DNA from: Desulfitobacterium_A sp034927245
GTDB lineage: Bacteria > Bacillota > Desulfitobacteriia > Desulfitobacteriales > Desulfitobacteriaceae
NCBI RefSeq assembly: GCF_034927245.1
Contig: NZ_JAYFQK010000008.1
Location: 62,001 to 126,000 of the forward strand
Direction of reading: 5' to 3'
Length of the DNA: 64,000 bases
Under the pieces are notes generated by a model. That model was not told the DNA's origin and did not search any database. It was given only the letters and a program-made list of their open reading frames with translations. Positions 17,778 through 26,680 of this stretch are shown here, piece by piece. A program made the translations under genes and the position numbers. Each line of letters begins with the position of its first letter. Position 1 is the stretch's first letter.

Positions 17778-17995
17778 TGTCGAGTTCACGCAGTGAGAAT
17801 GATCTTTCGACACAAGAGTGATGTAAGCTATAGAAAAATGTTTAATATCGAGAGACTATATCCTATGCAAAAAGAACAAGACAAGTTGTGTCGAAAGACC
17901 GCGGGGGATAGAGGAAAACAAGAAGGGTTAGGTAGAATAGTGAAATATAGAAAATGATAGACGGGATTACTTGAAATAATAGGGCAAACGTCGAA
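17778..17995 (+). promoter_or_regulatory. Cluster of Spo0A-like boxes upstream of pilus cluster 2
   Basis: The 470 bases between the membrane-protein gene and the first prepilin hold no convincing gene. They contain two exact 0A-box heptamers, TTCGACA (17806-17812, inverted) and TGTCGAA (17889-17895), and two one-mismatch copies, TGTCGAG (17778-17784) and CGTCGAA (17989-17995). The exact copies lie in a 13-bp perfect inverted repeat (17803-17815 with 17886-17898), so an RNA stem is an alternative reading. In Bacillus, TGTCGAA is the Spo0A recognition core. Control of pilus genes by Spo0A is an inference. Confidence 0.5.
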
Positions 17996-18072
17996 AGATG
18001 ACTATTTGAATACTTGAACAAGACAATTTGCGGAAAGCGAAAGGAGTGAAGAATTGGAAATGGGAGGTGTTT

Positions 18073-18417
18073 ATGAGAAATAAACGAAGTTCAAAATCAG
18101 GCTCGTGCGGATTTACCCTGATCGAAGTATTGCTGGCAGTCGCAATCTTAGGGATGATACTCGCCCAAGTTGTACCTCATTATGATTCGGCAATCCTATC
18201 CTCCAAGGAACAAGCCCAGCAAGCAAACCGCTTGCGAATTGAGGGAGCTGCGGAACTTTATCGCTTGGATACCGGAGCCTTTCCCGGCTGCTTAGAAGAT
18301 TTGCTGTCTGCCCCGCCCGAGGTTCACAGTTGGCGAGGCCCCTATTTGGATAAAATCCCGATCCAGCGCAATGGAAAGCCTTATTCCCTGAATGCCAAGG
18401 GAAAAGTGGAGATGTGA
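18073..18417 (+). CDS. GspG-like major pseudopilin
   Basis: Prepilin signal CG/FTLIEVLLAVAILG with Glu +5, then the short GspG-type body: AAELYRLDTGAFPG and 'WRGPYLDKIP', the conserved GspG loop that precedes the calcium site in type II secretion major pseudopilins. About 114 residues. ATG 18073 follows GGGAGGTG; an in-frame ATG at 18028 lacks a comparable site. First gene of pilus cluster 2, directly after the Spo0A-like boxes. Confidence 0.8.
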   Translation: MRNKRSSKSGSCGFTLIEVLLAVAILGMILAQVVPHYDSAILSSKEQAQQANRLRIEGAAELYRLDTGAFPGCLEDLLSAPPEVHSWRGPYLDKIPIQRNGKPYSLNAKGKVEM

Positions 18418-18420
18418 TCT

Positions 18421-18837
18421 ATGCTGAGTAAAAGAGAGCAAAGCGGGCATTGGGGGCAAAGAAGATATCAAAGCGGGTTTGTTTTAATCGATGCCCTTAT
18501 TGCGATATTCCTATTAACGATGAGCTTTGCCGCACTTTATGGGCTAACGGAAGGAGCAATTCAAAATTCTCGGGAAGCTTTAGTAACGACCGAGGCCGCT
18601 AATTTGGCTCAAGAATTAATGGAACAGCTCTCAGCTCGGCCCTGGTCTGAAAACTTTGCCGAAGGTCAATGCATTCCCGGAGGTAAAGTCCAAGGAACGA
18701 AAAATGGCTTGCAATGGAGTATATCATCCGCATGGGAGTTGGAAAATGTCCTCTTGAAAGTTACGACTGAAGTGACCTGGCCGAAAAAAGGTCACCTTAC
18801 GACCTATGGATTAACAACGTTATTTTACGTAGAGTAA
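18421..18837 (+). CDS. GspI/PilV-like minor prepilin
   Basis: Signal SG/FVLIDALIAIFLL with Asp rather than Glu at +5, an unusual but conservative change. Downstream EAANLAQELMEQL matches the GspI/PilV pattern. It starts 3 bases after the previous stop, with GGAG at the end of that gene as SD. Confidence 0.75.
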   Translation: MLSKREQSGHWGQRRYQSGFVLIDALIAIFLLTMSFAALYGLTEGAIQNSREALVTTEAANLAQELMEQLSARPWSENFAEGQCIPGGKVQGTKNGLQWSISSAWELENVLLKVTTEVTWPKKGHLTTYGLTTLFYVE

Positions 18838-18867
18838 GCCATCTGAGCTAAGGAGTGCAAATTTAGG

Positions 18868-19377
18868 ATGGACACCGCTGGAAAGTTTCAAAGAAAAGAA
18901 GCAGAGCATGGTTTTACCTTGACTGAGGTGCTGGTGACGCTGGTGGTTATCGGAATAATCTTATCGTTTTCTCTGCGTTTGTTCGTGGATCAGTGGCGTG
19001 TCACTCAAGAAGTAAAAGATCGGATGGAAGCTCACTTCTCTGTTTTGAATGCAGGACGGACTGTGCTTGATGATATTCGAGGAGCGCAGACTGTCGAATG
19101 GGATAATAAAGGGACTTTAAGCATCTTGCCTTGGGGAGAAGGGGCAAGTGCAGATAAATACTACATTGCCGATAAGGATTACGACGGGATTAAGGATTTG
19201 TATATCGAACATAAAGGTGTACCGAATCCGGTAGCCAGCCGAATGATCAGTTGGAATTGTACGAAAGGGGAGGCGGGATTGTGGACTGTAACATTTCAAG
19301 CACAAGTTGGCCGGCAAACGGTGAACTGGAAGGGATCAAGCCGCCAACGGGCTTTTCCTCCCCCTGCCGATCCGTAA
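18868..19377 (+). CDS. GspJ/PilW-like minor prepilin
   Basis: Signal HG/FTLTEVLVTLVVIG with Glu +5, followed by a helix and a GspJ-like body (AGRTVLDDIRGAQ). AAGGAG upstream of ATG. The 3' end overlaps the next gene by about 97 bases in another frame, which suggests tight coupling within the GspG-I-J-K-like set. Confidence 0.76.
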   Translation: MDTAGKFQRKEAEHGFTLTEVLVTLVVIGIILSFSLRLFVDQWRVTQEVKDRMEAHFSVLNAGRTVLDDIRGAQTVEWDNKGTLSILPWGEGASADKYYIADKDYDGIKDLYIEHKGVPNPVASRMISWNCTKGEAGLWTVTFQAQVGRQTVNWKGSSRQRAFPPPADP

Positions 19378-19766
19378 GTTATCAGGAAAAGGGATTTGCA
19401 ACACTCCTTATTCTTCTTCTCTTTACGACATTTTCTGCTTTTGGATTAGAAGCCTATCTCAAAGCCCAGACTGAGAATCGAATGGCCAAAAGGGAGGCCC
19501 AAAGCCGTCAGGCGGTCTACATTGCCGAGGGCGGACTGGAGTGGGCAAAATCAGAGCTGATCAAGGATCCTCTGTTTACCGGCGGCAAACAGACGATCGG
19601 GGAAGAAACAGTCATTATCAATGTTACGGTGGGAGAAGGGGGGTACTGGGTAACTTCTGATACTCAAGTGGGTTTAGCCCGCCGGAAGATTCGTGTTTTC
19701 TTGTCGCCTGACACCCTGAATCAAAACCGTTGGGTTATGTCTCAATACCAAGAAATTTATCAGTAG
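19281..19766 (+). CDS. GspK/PilX-like minor pilin
   Basis: Hydrophobic segment KGFATLLILLLFTTFSAFG without Glu +5, followed by SRQAVYIAEGGLEWAKSEL, the AEGG/AEAG signature of PilX/GspK. GTG 19281 has GGGGAGG about 8 bases upstream; TTG 19251 is an alternative. Either start gives an unusually long leader (about 35-45 residues) before the hydrophobic segment, and no start codon lies closer. It overlaps the previous gene's 3' end and the next gene's 5' end. Confidence 0.65.
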   Translation: MDCNISSTSWPANGELEGIKPPTGFSSPCRSVSYQEKGFATLLILLLFTTFSAFGLEAYLKAQTENRMAKREAQSRQAVYIAEGGLEWAKSELIKDPLFTGGKQTIGEETVIINVTVGEGGYWVTSDTQVGLARRKIRVFLSPDTLNQNRWVMSQYQEIYQ

Positions 19767-21559
19767 GTTACTCAACAACTGCATTGAGTATTAAAGACTG
19801 GTATAATCAAAAGAAACAGAAATCTTGGGAAAATGTGGACGTAAAATTAGAAGTTCGCGAGCGAATCGGACATTATGCTGTGGAAGGAGGCTTTGGCAAG
19901 TTTTTACTCGATCACGGTAAAATTGACTCCGGTCAACTTTCGCAAGCCTTAAAAATTCATCAGCAGTCACGACAACGTCTGGGAGAATGTTTGGTTAAGG
20001 AAGGCTTCCTAAAACGTGAGGAAATGCTCGAAGCATTGGCCGCTTATTTAGGTGTGCCTTTGATTAAACTGACCGGAGTCGAAATTGACCCGGCTATTGC
20101 CAGACAAATTCAGGAGGAGATGGCTTGGCGTTGTCACTTGATCCCCTTTAAGCTTCAGAATAATCGCTTACAGGTTGCTATGGCAGACCCGGGTAATCAG
20201 CAGGTGCTGGATAATATTCGAGTTTTAACAGGATACATGATTGAACCTTTCCTCGCCGATTCGAATGAGATTGAGGCAGCGATTCGAAAGTATGTTACGG
20301 TCCAAAACTCTGTTGCTCAATTAACCTCGAGTCAAAAAGCCTCCATGAACCGGGAGCTTTCTGAGGGAAGATTATATTTACGTGAAAGTATTGACTTTGA
20401 TGCGCCGACTGTTCGTTTGGTGGATTCCCTGCTCATGGAAGCGGTTTCACTTGGGGCCAGTGATGTCCATTGGGAACCGTATGAAGATCAATTTATCGTT
20501 CGATATCGGATCGACGGACGTTTAGAGACACGGCAGAAATTCCCGATGGAGGTTGCCCGAAACCTAATTGCTCGCTTAAAAGTGATGTCCCGTATGGATG
20601 TTGCCGAAAAGCGCTTGCCTCAGGATGGAAGAACAGAAATAACGGTTTCCGGCAATCGAATCGATCTGAGGCTTTCTTCGCTGCCGACGGTTTATGGGGA
20701 AAAGATTGTTGTCCGCCTGCTCAATCCGGATACAGCAGAGCGTTCGTTGCGGCAGCTGGGGATGAGTCCGGAAGTTGAAGGAAAAATGAGGCAGCTGCTT
20801 AAACAGCCTCATGGCATCATCCTCGTGGTGGGGCCGACGGGGAGCGGTAAATCGACAACGCTTTATGCTCTATTGCGGGAGTTGGCTTCGGAACAGCTCA
20901 ACATTGTTTCGATTGAAGATCCTGTCGAATACAGTTTGCCCGGCGTTGTCCATGTTCAAGTAAAGCCTCATATCGGTTTTACGTTTGCCGCAGGATTAAG
21001 GGCGATTCTAAGACAAGATCCCGACGTGATTATGATCGGAGAAATAAGGGATGAGGAGACGGCGAGAATCGCGACTGCTGCGGCCTTGACGGGGCACCTG
21101 GTTCTCTCGACACTGCACACGAACACAGCGGCCGAGGCCATAACCCGGCTGATCGATATGGGAATTGAGCCTTATTTATTGGGAGGGGCGATTCGCGGGG
21201 TACTTTCTCAACGTTTAGTCCGAAAATTGTGTGATGAATGCAAAGAGCCTTATGTGTTAAGCCAGTCCGAACGCGTATCACTCGGATTTGATGAAACCTT
21301 CGGAGAGGTTTTCCGGCCGAAGGGCTGCGCACGCTGCCGGGGAACAGGATATTCAGGGCGGATCGGCATTCATGAACTGCTTCTTTATGATGCAGCGATC
21401 AAGGATATAGTCTTAGAGCGCAAGAGCGCACTTGAACTTGAACGCGCCGCCTTAAAGTCAGGTATGATTCCCTTAAATCAAGATGGTTTGGATAAGGTCA
21501 GTCAAGGGATGACAACATTAGAAGAGGTCTGGAGCTCAGCAACGGCGTCTAGTCCTTAA
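19730..21559 (+). CDS. pilB: Type IV pilus assembly ATPase PilB/GspE
   Basis: Hexameric ATPase powering pilus extension. N-terminal GspE-N (MshEN) domain about residues 50-190 with LGVPLIKL. ATPase: SDVHWEP, Walker A GPTGSGKSTT, Asp box IVSIEDPVEY, Walker B RAILRQDPDVIMIGEIRD, His box TGHLVLSTLHTN, and the zinc tetracysteine CDECKEP...CARCRGTGY. ATG 19730 overlaps the GspK-like gene; TTG 19784 and GTG 19835 are possible later starts, and none has a strong SD. pilT and pilC follow. Confidence 0.95.
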   Translation: MGYVSIPRNLSVGYSTTALSIKDWYNQKKQKSWENVDVKLEVRERIGHYAVEGGFGKFLLDHGKIDSGQLSQALKIHQQSRQRLGECLVKEGFLKREEMLEALAAYLGVPLIKLTGVEIDPAIARQIQEEMAWRCHLIPFKLQNNRLQVAMADPGNQQVLDNIRVLTGYMIEPFLADSNEIEAAIRKYVTVQNSVAQLTSSQKASMNRELSEGRLYLRESIDFDAPTVRLVDSLLMEAVSLGASDVHWEPYEDQFIVRYRIDGRLETRQKFPMEVARNLIARLKVMSRMDVAEKRLPQDGRTEITVSGNRIDLRLSSLPTVYGEKIVVRLLNPDTAERSLRQLGMSPEVEGKMRQLLKQPHGIILVVGPTGSGKSTTLYALLRELASEQLNIVSIEDPVEYSLPGVVHVQVKPHIGFTFAAGLRAILRQDPDVIMIGEIRDEETARIATAAALTGHLVLSTLHTNTAAEAITRLIDMGIEPYLLGGAIRGVLSQRLVRKLCDECKEPYVLSQSERVSLGFDETFGEVFRPKGCARCRGTGYSGRIGIHELLLYDAAIKDIVLERKSALELERAALKSGMIPLNQDGLDKVSQGMTTLEEVWSSATASSP

Positions 21560-21576
21560 AAAGAAAGGTGTAGAAA

Positions 21577-22614
21577 ATGATAACTATTGATTCGTTACTT
21601 CAATTAGCTGTAGAACATAGAGCATCCGATATTCACTTGACAGTCGAAAGTCCTCTTGTCTTAAGGATTGATGGAGCTTTAACTCGCATTGGCGAGGAAA
21701 AGCTCTCTCGTCAAGAGCTGGATCAATTTGCCCACTCATTAATGAATGAGCATCAAGCGCAGCACTTTTTAGAACAGGGTGAGCTTGATTTTTCATATAG
21801 TCTGCCCGGAGTAGGGCGTTTTCGGGTGAATGCCTTTCGGCAGAGGGGTTCGGTGGGTATCGTCATTCGGATAATTCCGTTTACGATTCCTACGCCGGAA
21901 AGTTTGGGTTTACCCCCCGTATGTATTGAATTGGCTAAACTTGAAAAAGGCTTGGTATTAGTAACGGGGCCGACAGGCAGTGGTAAGTCAACGACACTGG
22001 CTTCGTTGATTGATTATATTAACCGGACGCGTTCTGTGCATATTGTGACGATTGAGGATCCGATTGAATATCTTCATCAGCATCGTTTAAGTTTAGTCAA
22101 CCAACGGGAGATCGGCAATGATACTCTTTCCTTTGCCAATGCTCTTCGTGCGGTTTTGCGCCAGGACCCGGATGTAATCCTTGTCGGGGAAATGCGGGAT
22201 CTGGAGACCATTAGCACTGCGGTAACCGCGGCGGAAACGGGACACCTGGTTTTCAGCACACTCCATACTAATGATGCGACTCAGGCTGTAGACCGGATGA
22301 TTGATGTTTTTCCTCCTCATCAGCAGCAACAAATTCGGGTTCAGCTTGCTTCTGTACTGCAAGGTGTCGTAGCCCAGCAGCTCTTGCCGCGGGCAGATAA
22401 AAAAGGGAGAATTGCCGCCTTTGAGATTCTGCGGGTTAACCAAGGTGCACGTAATTTAATTCGTGAAGGAAAAACTCATCAACTCCCTACGGTAATTCAG
22501 ACAGGAGGAAAGCAAGGAATGCAGTCGATGGAAAAAGCGCTTCAAGATTTAACGAGGCAGGGCTTAATTACGGCTGAATTAGCTCAAGAAAAGCTGCAAG
22601 CTATGGGACGGTAA
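21577..22614 (+). CDS. pilT: Pilus retraction ATPase PilT
   Basis: 345 residues with SDIHLTV near the N-terminus, Walker A GPTGSGKST, IEDPIEY, Walker B QDPDVILVGEMRD, TGHLVFSTLHTN and the PilT-type C-terminal AIR(NL)REGK-like segment (ARNLIREGKTHQ). No tetracysteine motif, as expected for PilT. It powers pilus retraction (twitching, DNA uptake) in the family, so cluster 2 probably makes a retractile pilus rather than only a secretion pseudopilus. Confidence 0.95.
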   Translation: MITIDSLLQLAVEHRASDIHLTVESPLVLRIDGALTRIGEEKLSRQELDQFAHSLMNEHQAQHFLEQGELDFSYSLPGVGRFRVNAFRQRGSVGIVIRIIPFTIPTPESLGLPPVCIELAKLEKGLVLVTGPTGSGKSTTLASLIDYINRTRSVHIVTIEDPIEYLHQHRLSLVNQREIGNDTLSFANALRAVLRQDPDVILVGEMRDLETISTAVTAAETGHLVFSTLHTNDATQAVDRMIDVFPPHQQQQIRVQLASVLQGVVAQQLLPRADKKGRIAAFEILRVNQGARNLIREGKTHQLPTVIQTGGKQGMQSMEKALQDLTRQGLITAELAQEKLQAMGR

Positions 22615-22663
22615 TTCCATACTCTAAGTAAGGAAGTACGGGAATACAAGAGGAGTCGGTGGT

Positions 22664-23893
22664 ATGAAAGTCCGAGAATATTTCTGGAAGGCGGCAGATG
22701 CCGAAGGCCGGATCATTCAGGGAACATGGCAGGGTACAGGTTTAACGGAGATCCAAAGACGATTATTTCTCGAAGGGTACTACCCCATTCTGATCCGTTC
22801 TTCCAAAGGATTGCTTGAGATTATTTCCTCAATCCCTATCTTTGAACAGCAGCGAAATTCTCTTCAATTTTGGGCCAATTTCTGCCACCGCTTAGGGATG
22901 CTTCTGGAAGCAGGCGTCCCCATCCTCTCCGCGCTCGACTTAATGGCTATTCAAAAGCAGAAAAAGTCAAGGATAGGCCGGCAGACAAATTGGGCAGAGG
23001 TTAGAGGATATATTGAAACCGGAATGGATCTTTCCGAAGCTTTGAATTACATAAATCCCCACCCCACTCCGGCAATTCGAGCCTTGATTCGAGCAGGGGA
23101 ACACGCGGGAAAATTACCGGTTATCTTGACTCAACTGGCGCATGATTTGGAAGAGGAATACCGGTCTAGGCGGAGAATTCAAGGGGCTTTGGCCTATCCT
23201 GCTTTCCTCTTTCTTATGGCCCTTTCCGTTGTTTTTGCCCTCAGTCAATTTGTCTTGCCTGTTTATGAACAAGTTTTTAGCAACCTGGACAGCTCACTGC
23301 CGCTTATGACCCGGGTCATTTTTGCAGTGGCACACTGGATTCCCTTTAGCCTCGGTTTGATATTGATGAGTTGTGTGGGAGGCGTTGTTCTTTTAAAGTT
23401 GAAGTATGCTGAAAAATGGAAGGGTAAGGCTTTTGATTTATTGGGGCGTCTTCCTTTGTGGGGTTCTCTTTACAAACAAAGTGACCAGGTTCAGTTTTTT
23501 AGAATTTTGGGTACATTGATGGAGGCGGGTATTCCCCTTGTTGATGCGCTGAGTCTCTCTCAGGAAACGGTTCGCCTGCCTTCGATGAAAGAAAAAATTC
23601 GAGAACTGACCTTTGCTGCCCGTGAAGGAAGACGCCTTTCACTGCTATTTCGTTCTGATTCTTTTTTTCCGCCCGATGCCGCAATGCTTTGGTCGATTGG
23701 AGAGGAGTCCGGTCAGTTGAGTACGATTCTTCAGCATTTAGCCAAGATGCTGCGTCAGGATCTTGAAGAAAAAATGGAACGATTAACATCTGTCTTAGGA
23801 CCGGTTTTGGTCATCGGAATCGCAGCAATCATCGGGGCCATAGCTATTGGAATAATGATGCCCGTCTTTGATATAGGAACGAAGATCCAATAG
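22664..23893 (+). CDS. pilC: Type IV pilus inner-membrane platform protein PilC
   Basis: 409 residues, full length: N-terminal 'FWKAADAEGRIIQGTW', two GspF repeats (LGMLLEAGVPILSALDL, LGTLMEAGIPLVDALSL) and three hydrophobic helices (about residues 170-195, 220-245 and 375-400). It partners PilB. Second homologue besides the partial one at 1-1179. SD AAGAGGAG. Confidence 0.94.
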   Translation: MKVREYFWKAADAEGRIIQGTWQGTGLTEIQRRLFLEGYYPILIRSSKGLLEIISSIPIFEQQRNSLQFWANFCHRLGMLLEAGVPILSALDLMAIQKQKKSRIGRQTNWAEVRGYIETGMDLSEALNYINPHPTPAIRALIRAGEHAGKLPVILTQLAHDLEEEYRSRRRIQGALAYPAFLFLMALSVVFALSQFVLPVYEQVFSNLDSSLPLMTRVIFAVAHWIPFSLGLILMSCVGGVVLLKLKYAEKWKGKAFDLLGRLPLWGSLYKQSDQVQFFRILGTLMEAGIPLVDALSLSQETVRLPSMKEKIRELTFAAREGRRLSLLFRSDSFFPPDAAMLWSIGEESGQLSTILQHLAKMLRQDLEEKMERLTSVLGPVLVIGIAAIIGAIAIGIMMPVFDIGTKIQ

Positions 23894-23909
23894 AAAATGG
23901 GGGAAGAAA

Positions 23910-24422
23910 ATGATTACGCATGAGGAGAACAAACACGCAAAAAACAAGCAAGCAAAGATTAAGCAGCAAGGGTTTACGCTGGTTGAAGTTCTGATGGTGG
24001 TTGTGATTATTTCCGTTTTAGCGATGATTGCCATACCTAAAATAAGTTCAAGCTCGGAGGGCGCCCGCAAAAATGCGGATATAGCCACGGCTCACCAAGT
24101 AAAAACTGCCTTAGACCGCTACCAGGTGGAAAACGGGATATACCCGATAGCAAAGGAGTTTTCCGCATCTAACGGTACAGTAACTGCCGCAAAATTCATT
24201 CCTAAATATATTACCAAACTTGACGCAAGGACAACTCAGCAGGAAACAGACGATGCCCAAAAAGGCTTTGGTGTAGCTGCTCTCGGAAAAGATGGGCTGA
24301 TTCCTGCTTCTTCGACTCCCTCAAATTTAATTATGATTTACCTTTCCGCTGATGGATCAGGTGCAGAGGTGCGGGCTTACAACTCTAAGTTAGATGAGGT
24401 ACTATGGACATCATCAAACTAA
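23910..24422 (+). CDS. pilA: Major type IV pilin PilA-like
   Basis: Leader of about 18 charged residues, QG/FTLVEVLMVVVIISVLAMIAIPKI with Glu +5, then a GspG/PilA body (KNADIATAHQVKTALDRYQVENGIYP). Hydrophobic helix typical of a major pilin. Placed between pilC and the prepilin peptidase gene. No paired C-terminal cysteines, as usual in Gram-positive pilins. Confidence 0.85.
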   Translation: MITHEENKHAKNKQAKIKQQGFTLVEVLMVVVIISVLAMIAIPKISSSSEGARKNADIATAHQVKTALDRYQVENGIYPIAKEFSASNGTVTAAKFIPKYITKLDARTTQQETDDAQKGFGVAALGKDGLIPASSTPSNLIMIYLSADGSGAEVRAYNSKLDEVLWTSSN

Positions 24423-24469
24423 AAATTGATGTGAAAAATATAGAAAAATATAGATATGAGGTAAAAGAT

Positions 24470-25234
24470 GTGGATGAAATGATGATGAACTTATTTTGGG
24501 GAGTTTTTGGACTGATTATCGGCAGTTTTCTAAACGTAGTCATCTTTCGTGTACCCCAGGGGGAATCTATAGTAAAACCGCGTTCCCACTGCCCTCAGTG
24601 CAAACATGTCCTAAAAGCCTGGGAGCTTATCCCTGTCTTGAGTTTTCTTGTTCTGCGCGGACGCTGCCATTCCTGTGGTGCCAAAATTTCGTGGCGATAT
24701 CCCGGGGTAGAGTTCCTGACAGGCTTGCTTTTTTTTCTTTGGGCCTGGCAAAATCCTTTGGAGTCCGTCCCTGTACTCGGTGTTCACTTTACGATGTTGG
24801 CCGTTCTTTTGGTCTTAGCCCTTATCGATTGGGATACGATGCGCTTGCCGGATGTTTTTACCCTTCCTCTGCTCTTCCTCGGGATTGCTTCTTCTTTTCT
24901 TCTTCCTATGGAGGTATCCGGCGGCGAAAGCCTGGTGACAGCCCTCGGGGCAGGGGGAATTTTTTGGCTGATCGCGAAGCTTTATCCCCAAGGAATGGGG
25001 CTCGGGGATGTCAAACTGATTGCGGGAATAGGAGCTTTTTTGGGATTTCCTAAAATCCTGCTGGCCCTTTTTATAGCGAGTTTAGCGGGTTCAATCGTGG
25101 GTCTCCTTTGGATGGTCATTCGCGGCAGGCAATTTCGGGCCCAAATCCCGTTTGGACCGTTTCTTGCCTTCGGAACATATGCAACCTTATTTGGCGGGGA
25201 TTGGCTGCTCCAAATATTTTTTAATCTGATCTAA
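24470..25234 (+). CDS. pilD: Prepilin peptidase/N-methyltransferase PilD
   Basis: A24 aspartic protease. Cytoplasmic zinc-type cysteines CPQC and CHSC near the N-terminus, catalytic Asp in LALIDWDTMRLPD and GLGDVKLIAGIGAFLG, about seven to eight hydrophobic helices. GTG 24470 follows GAGG by 8 bases. ATG 24404, inside the pilin gene and after GAGGTACT, is an alternative start that adds 22 charged residues. It would process every prepilin in the window. Confidence 0.92.
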   Translation: MDEMMMNLFWGVFGLIIGSFLNVVIFRVPQGESIVKPRSHCPQCKHVLKAWELIPVLSFLVLRGRCHSCGAKISWRYPGVEFLTGLLFFLWAWQNPLESVPVLGVHFTMLAVLLVLALIDWDTMRLPDVFTLPLLFLGIASSFLLPMEVSGGESLVTALGAGGIFWLIAKLYPQGMGLGDVKLIAGIGAFLGFPKILLALFIASLAGSIVGLLWMVIRGRQFRAQIPFGPFLAFGTYATLFGGDWLLQIFFNLI

Positions 25235-25267
25235 GTGCACGAGTAACAGCGTAAAGGGTGAGGGTTT

Positions 25268-26674
25268 ATGACGAGGATGCAGGTTTGCCTTGAATTGAGC
25301 GAACGGGAATTACATCTGCTCATTTTCTTTCCGGAAACAAGGAAAGGTCAGCTCGTTAATCTGAACCAAGTCAAGTATGACTCCTATCCGATTCCTGAAG
25401 GTTGGCTTAAGCACGGTCAAGTACAGCTCCAACGTTTAACAGAGCTCTTAAAGGAGGTACGACTTGCCCACAAGATTCCCGAGAATACACTAACATGGCT
25501 TGCGATACCGCTGGTCAATGGATTTATTCGTGAATATTCTCTTCCCTGGATTGCACCAAAGCATCGGGAAGCGGCAATTCAATATCTGGCAAGGGAAGAA
25601 ATGCCGATTCCCCAGGATAATCAAGTCACCGGTTATCTTGTTACCGAGGCAGACAAGAAGCAAAACAGGCTGAGAGTTACGTTGGGTGCAACCCGTCGGT
25701 CTATATTCGAGGATATTCTTCAAGCATTTAGGGAGGCGGGCTTTAAGCTTGCAAAAGTTCAATTTGCGGCGGCAGCCTTTGGGGATGCCTTAGGTCTTAA
25801 ACCTCAGGAGCATTATCTCTATTTAAGCGAGACCAATGGAGGAATCCAAGTCCTTCTGTATCATGGAATTCTTCCGGAGATTACACGATTTTTTCCTGCT
25901 TCCGCAGAGGGTGATGCCAAGGAATGGGTGAGTGAAATCGGCCGTATTTTTGGTCTGATGAGCTCAGATGTTTCTATAAGCCGTATTTTTATCAGCGGGG
26001 AAAAGAGTACAGTATTTCTGGCAAAGAGTATTGTTGGCGCTGAATTTCCCGGGCTCACTTCGATGACCGAGATAGTATCCATTGAACAAATAGCAAGGGC
26101 GTGGCCTTGGAGAGAGAATCGTCCCGAGGTAATCTTTCCGTATCTGCCCTGTCTGGGTTTAGCGCTTGAAGGCGGATCAAAGGGGAAAACTCAAAACGTT
26201 AATCTCCTTTCCGAATATCTGATGAAGTTAAAAGAAAGCCGTCAACAACGAATGATGGTTGGAATAATTCTACTCTCCCTATTATGCACCTCGGGATTGT
26301 GGTTTTACGGGAAAAATCAACAAAAGATATTGCAAACAGAAGTTGAGGGGATCAAAAATAGAGCGCTGAGTCAACAGGCTCAGGAACGAAATGAAAATAA
26401 TCTAGTCAATGCTTGGAAGAAAACTAAAGGATTAAGTCAAGAAATTCCGGCCTCATTGAAATTGCTTCAAGAGCTGGAAGGTAACGGGATAGCCTTTGAG
26501 CGCCTGGAGTACAAAGAAGCGATCTTAACTCTGCAGGGAACGGCAAAACAGGCGGGCCAACTGGAACATTTTCTTACGGAGTTGTATGCCCAAGATTGGC
26601 GGCAGGTTCAGCTACGTGAATACCGTCAAGAAAAGCCATCGGTGATCAATTTTACGGTAACGGCTGTGAGGTGA
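25268..26674 (+). CDS. PilM-PilN fusion (GspL-like) assembly protein
   Basis: 468 residues. The N-terminal about 310 residues have the PilM actin-like layout (WLAIPLVNGFIREYSLPW, YLAREEMP, then LYLSETNGGIQVLLY). At about 315 comes VNLLSEYLMKLKES, the juxtamembrane start of PilN, then one transmembrane helix (about 328-347), a coiled coil and a small C-terminal domain. This merges the separate PilM and PilN of cluster 1 into one GspL-like chain. The PilO-like gene follows within 7 bases. Confidence 0.72.
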   Translation: MTRMQVCLELSERELHLLIFFPETRKGQLVNLNQVKYDSYPIPEGWLKHGQVQLQRLTELLKEVRLAHKIPENTLTWLAIPLVNGFIREYSLPWIAPKHREAAIQYLAREEMPIPQDNQVTGYLVTEADKKQNRLRVTLGATRRSIFEDILQAFREAGFKLAKVQFAAAAFGDALGLKPQEHYLYLSETNGGIQVLLYHGILPEITRFFPASAEGDAKEWVSEIGRIFGLMSSDVSISRIFISGEKSTVFLAKSIVGAEFPGLTSMTEIVSIEQIARAWPWRENRPEVIFPYLPCLGLALEGGSKGKTQNVNLLSEYLMKLKESRQQRMMVGIILLSLLCTSGLWFYGKNQQKILQTEVEGIKNRALSQQAQERNENNLVNAWKKTKGLSQEIPASLKLLQELEGNGIAFERLEYKEAILTLQGTAKQAGQLEHFLTELYAQDWRQVQLREYRQEKPSVINFTVTAVR

Positions 26675-26680
26675 TATGTT

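Noticed and set aside
17766..17957. 63-codon open frame upstream of pilus cluster 2
   Set aside because: Its start is in a terminator T-run, it has no SD, and its composition is unlike a protein; the area is better explained as regulatory leader.
17980..18045. GEMM-I c-di-GMP riboswitch
   Set aside because: Only the GGGCAAAC...GAAA portion is similar; the conserved GACGCAAAGCC and tetraloop-receptor parts are missing, so it is not annotated.
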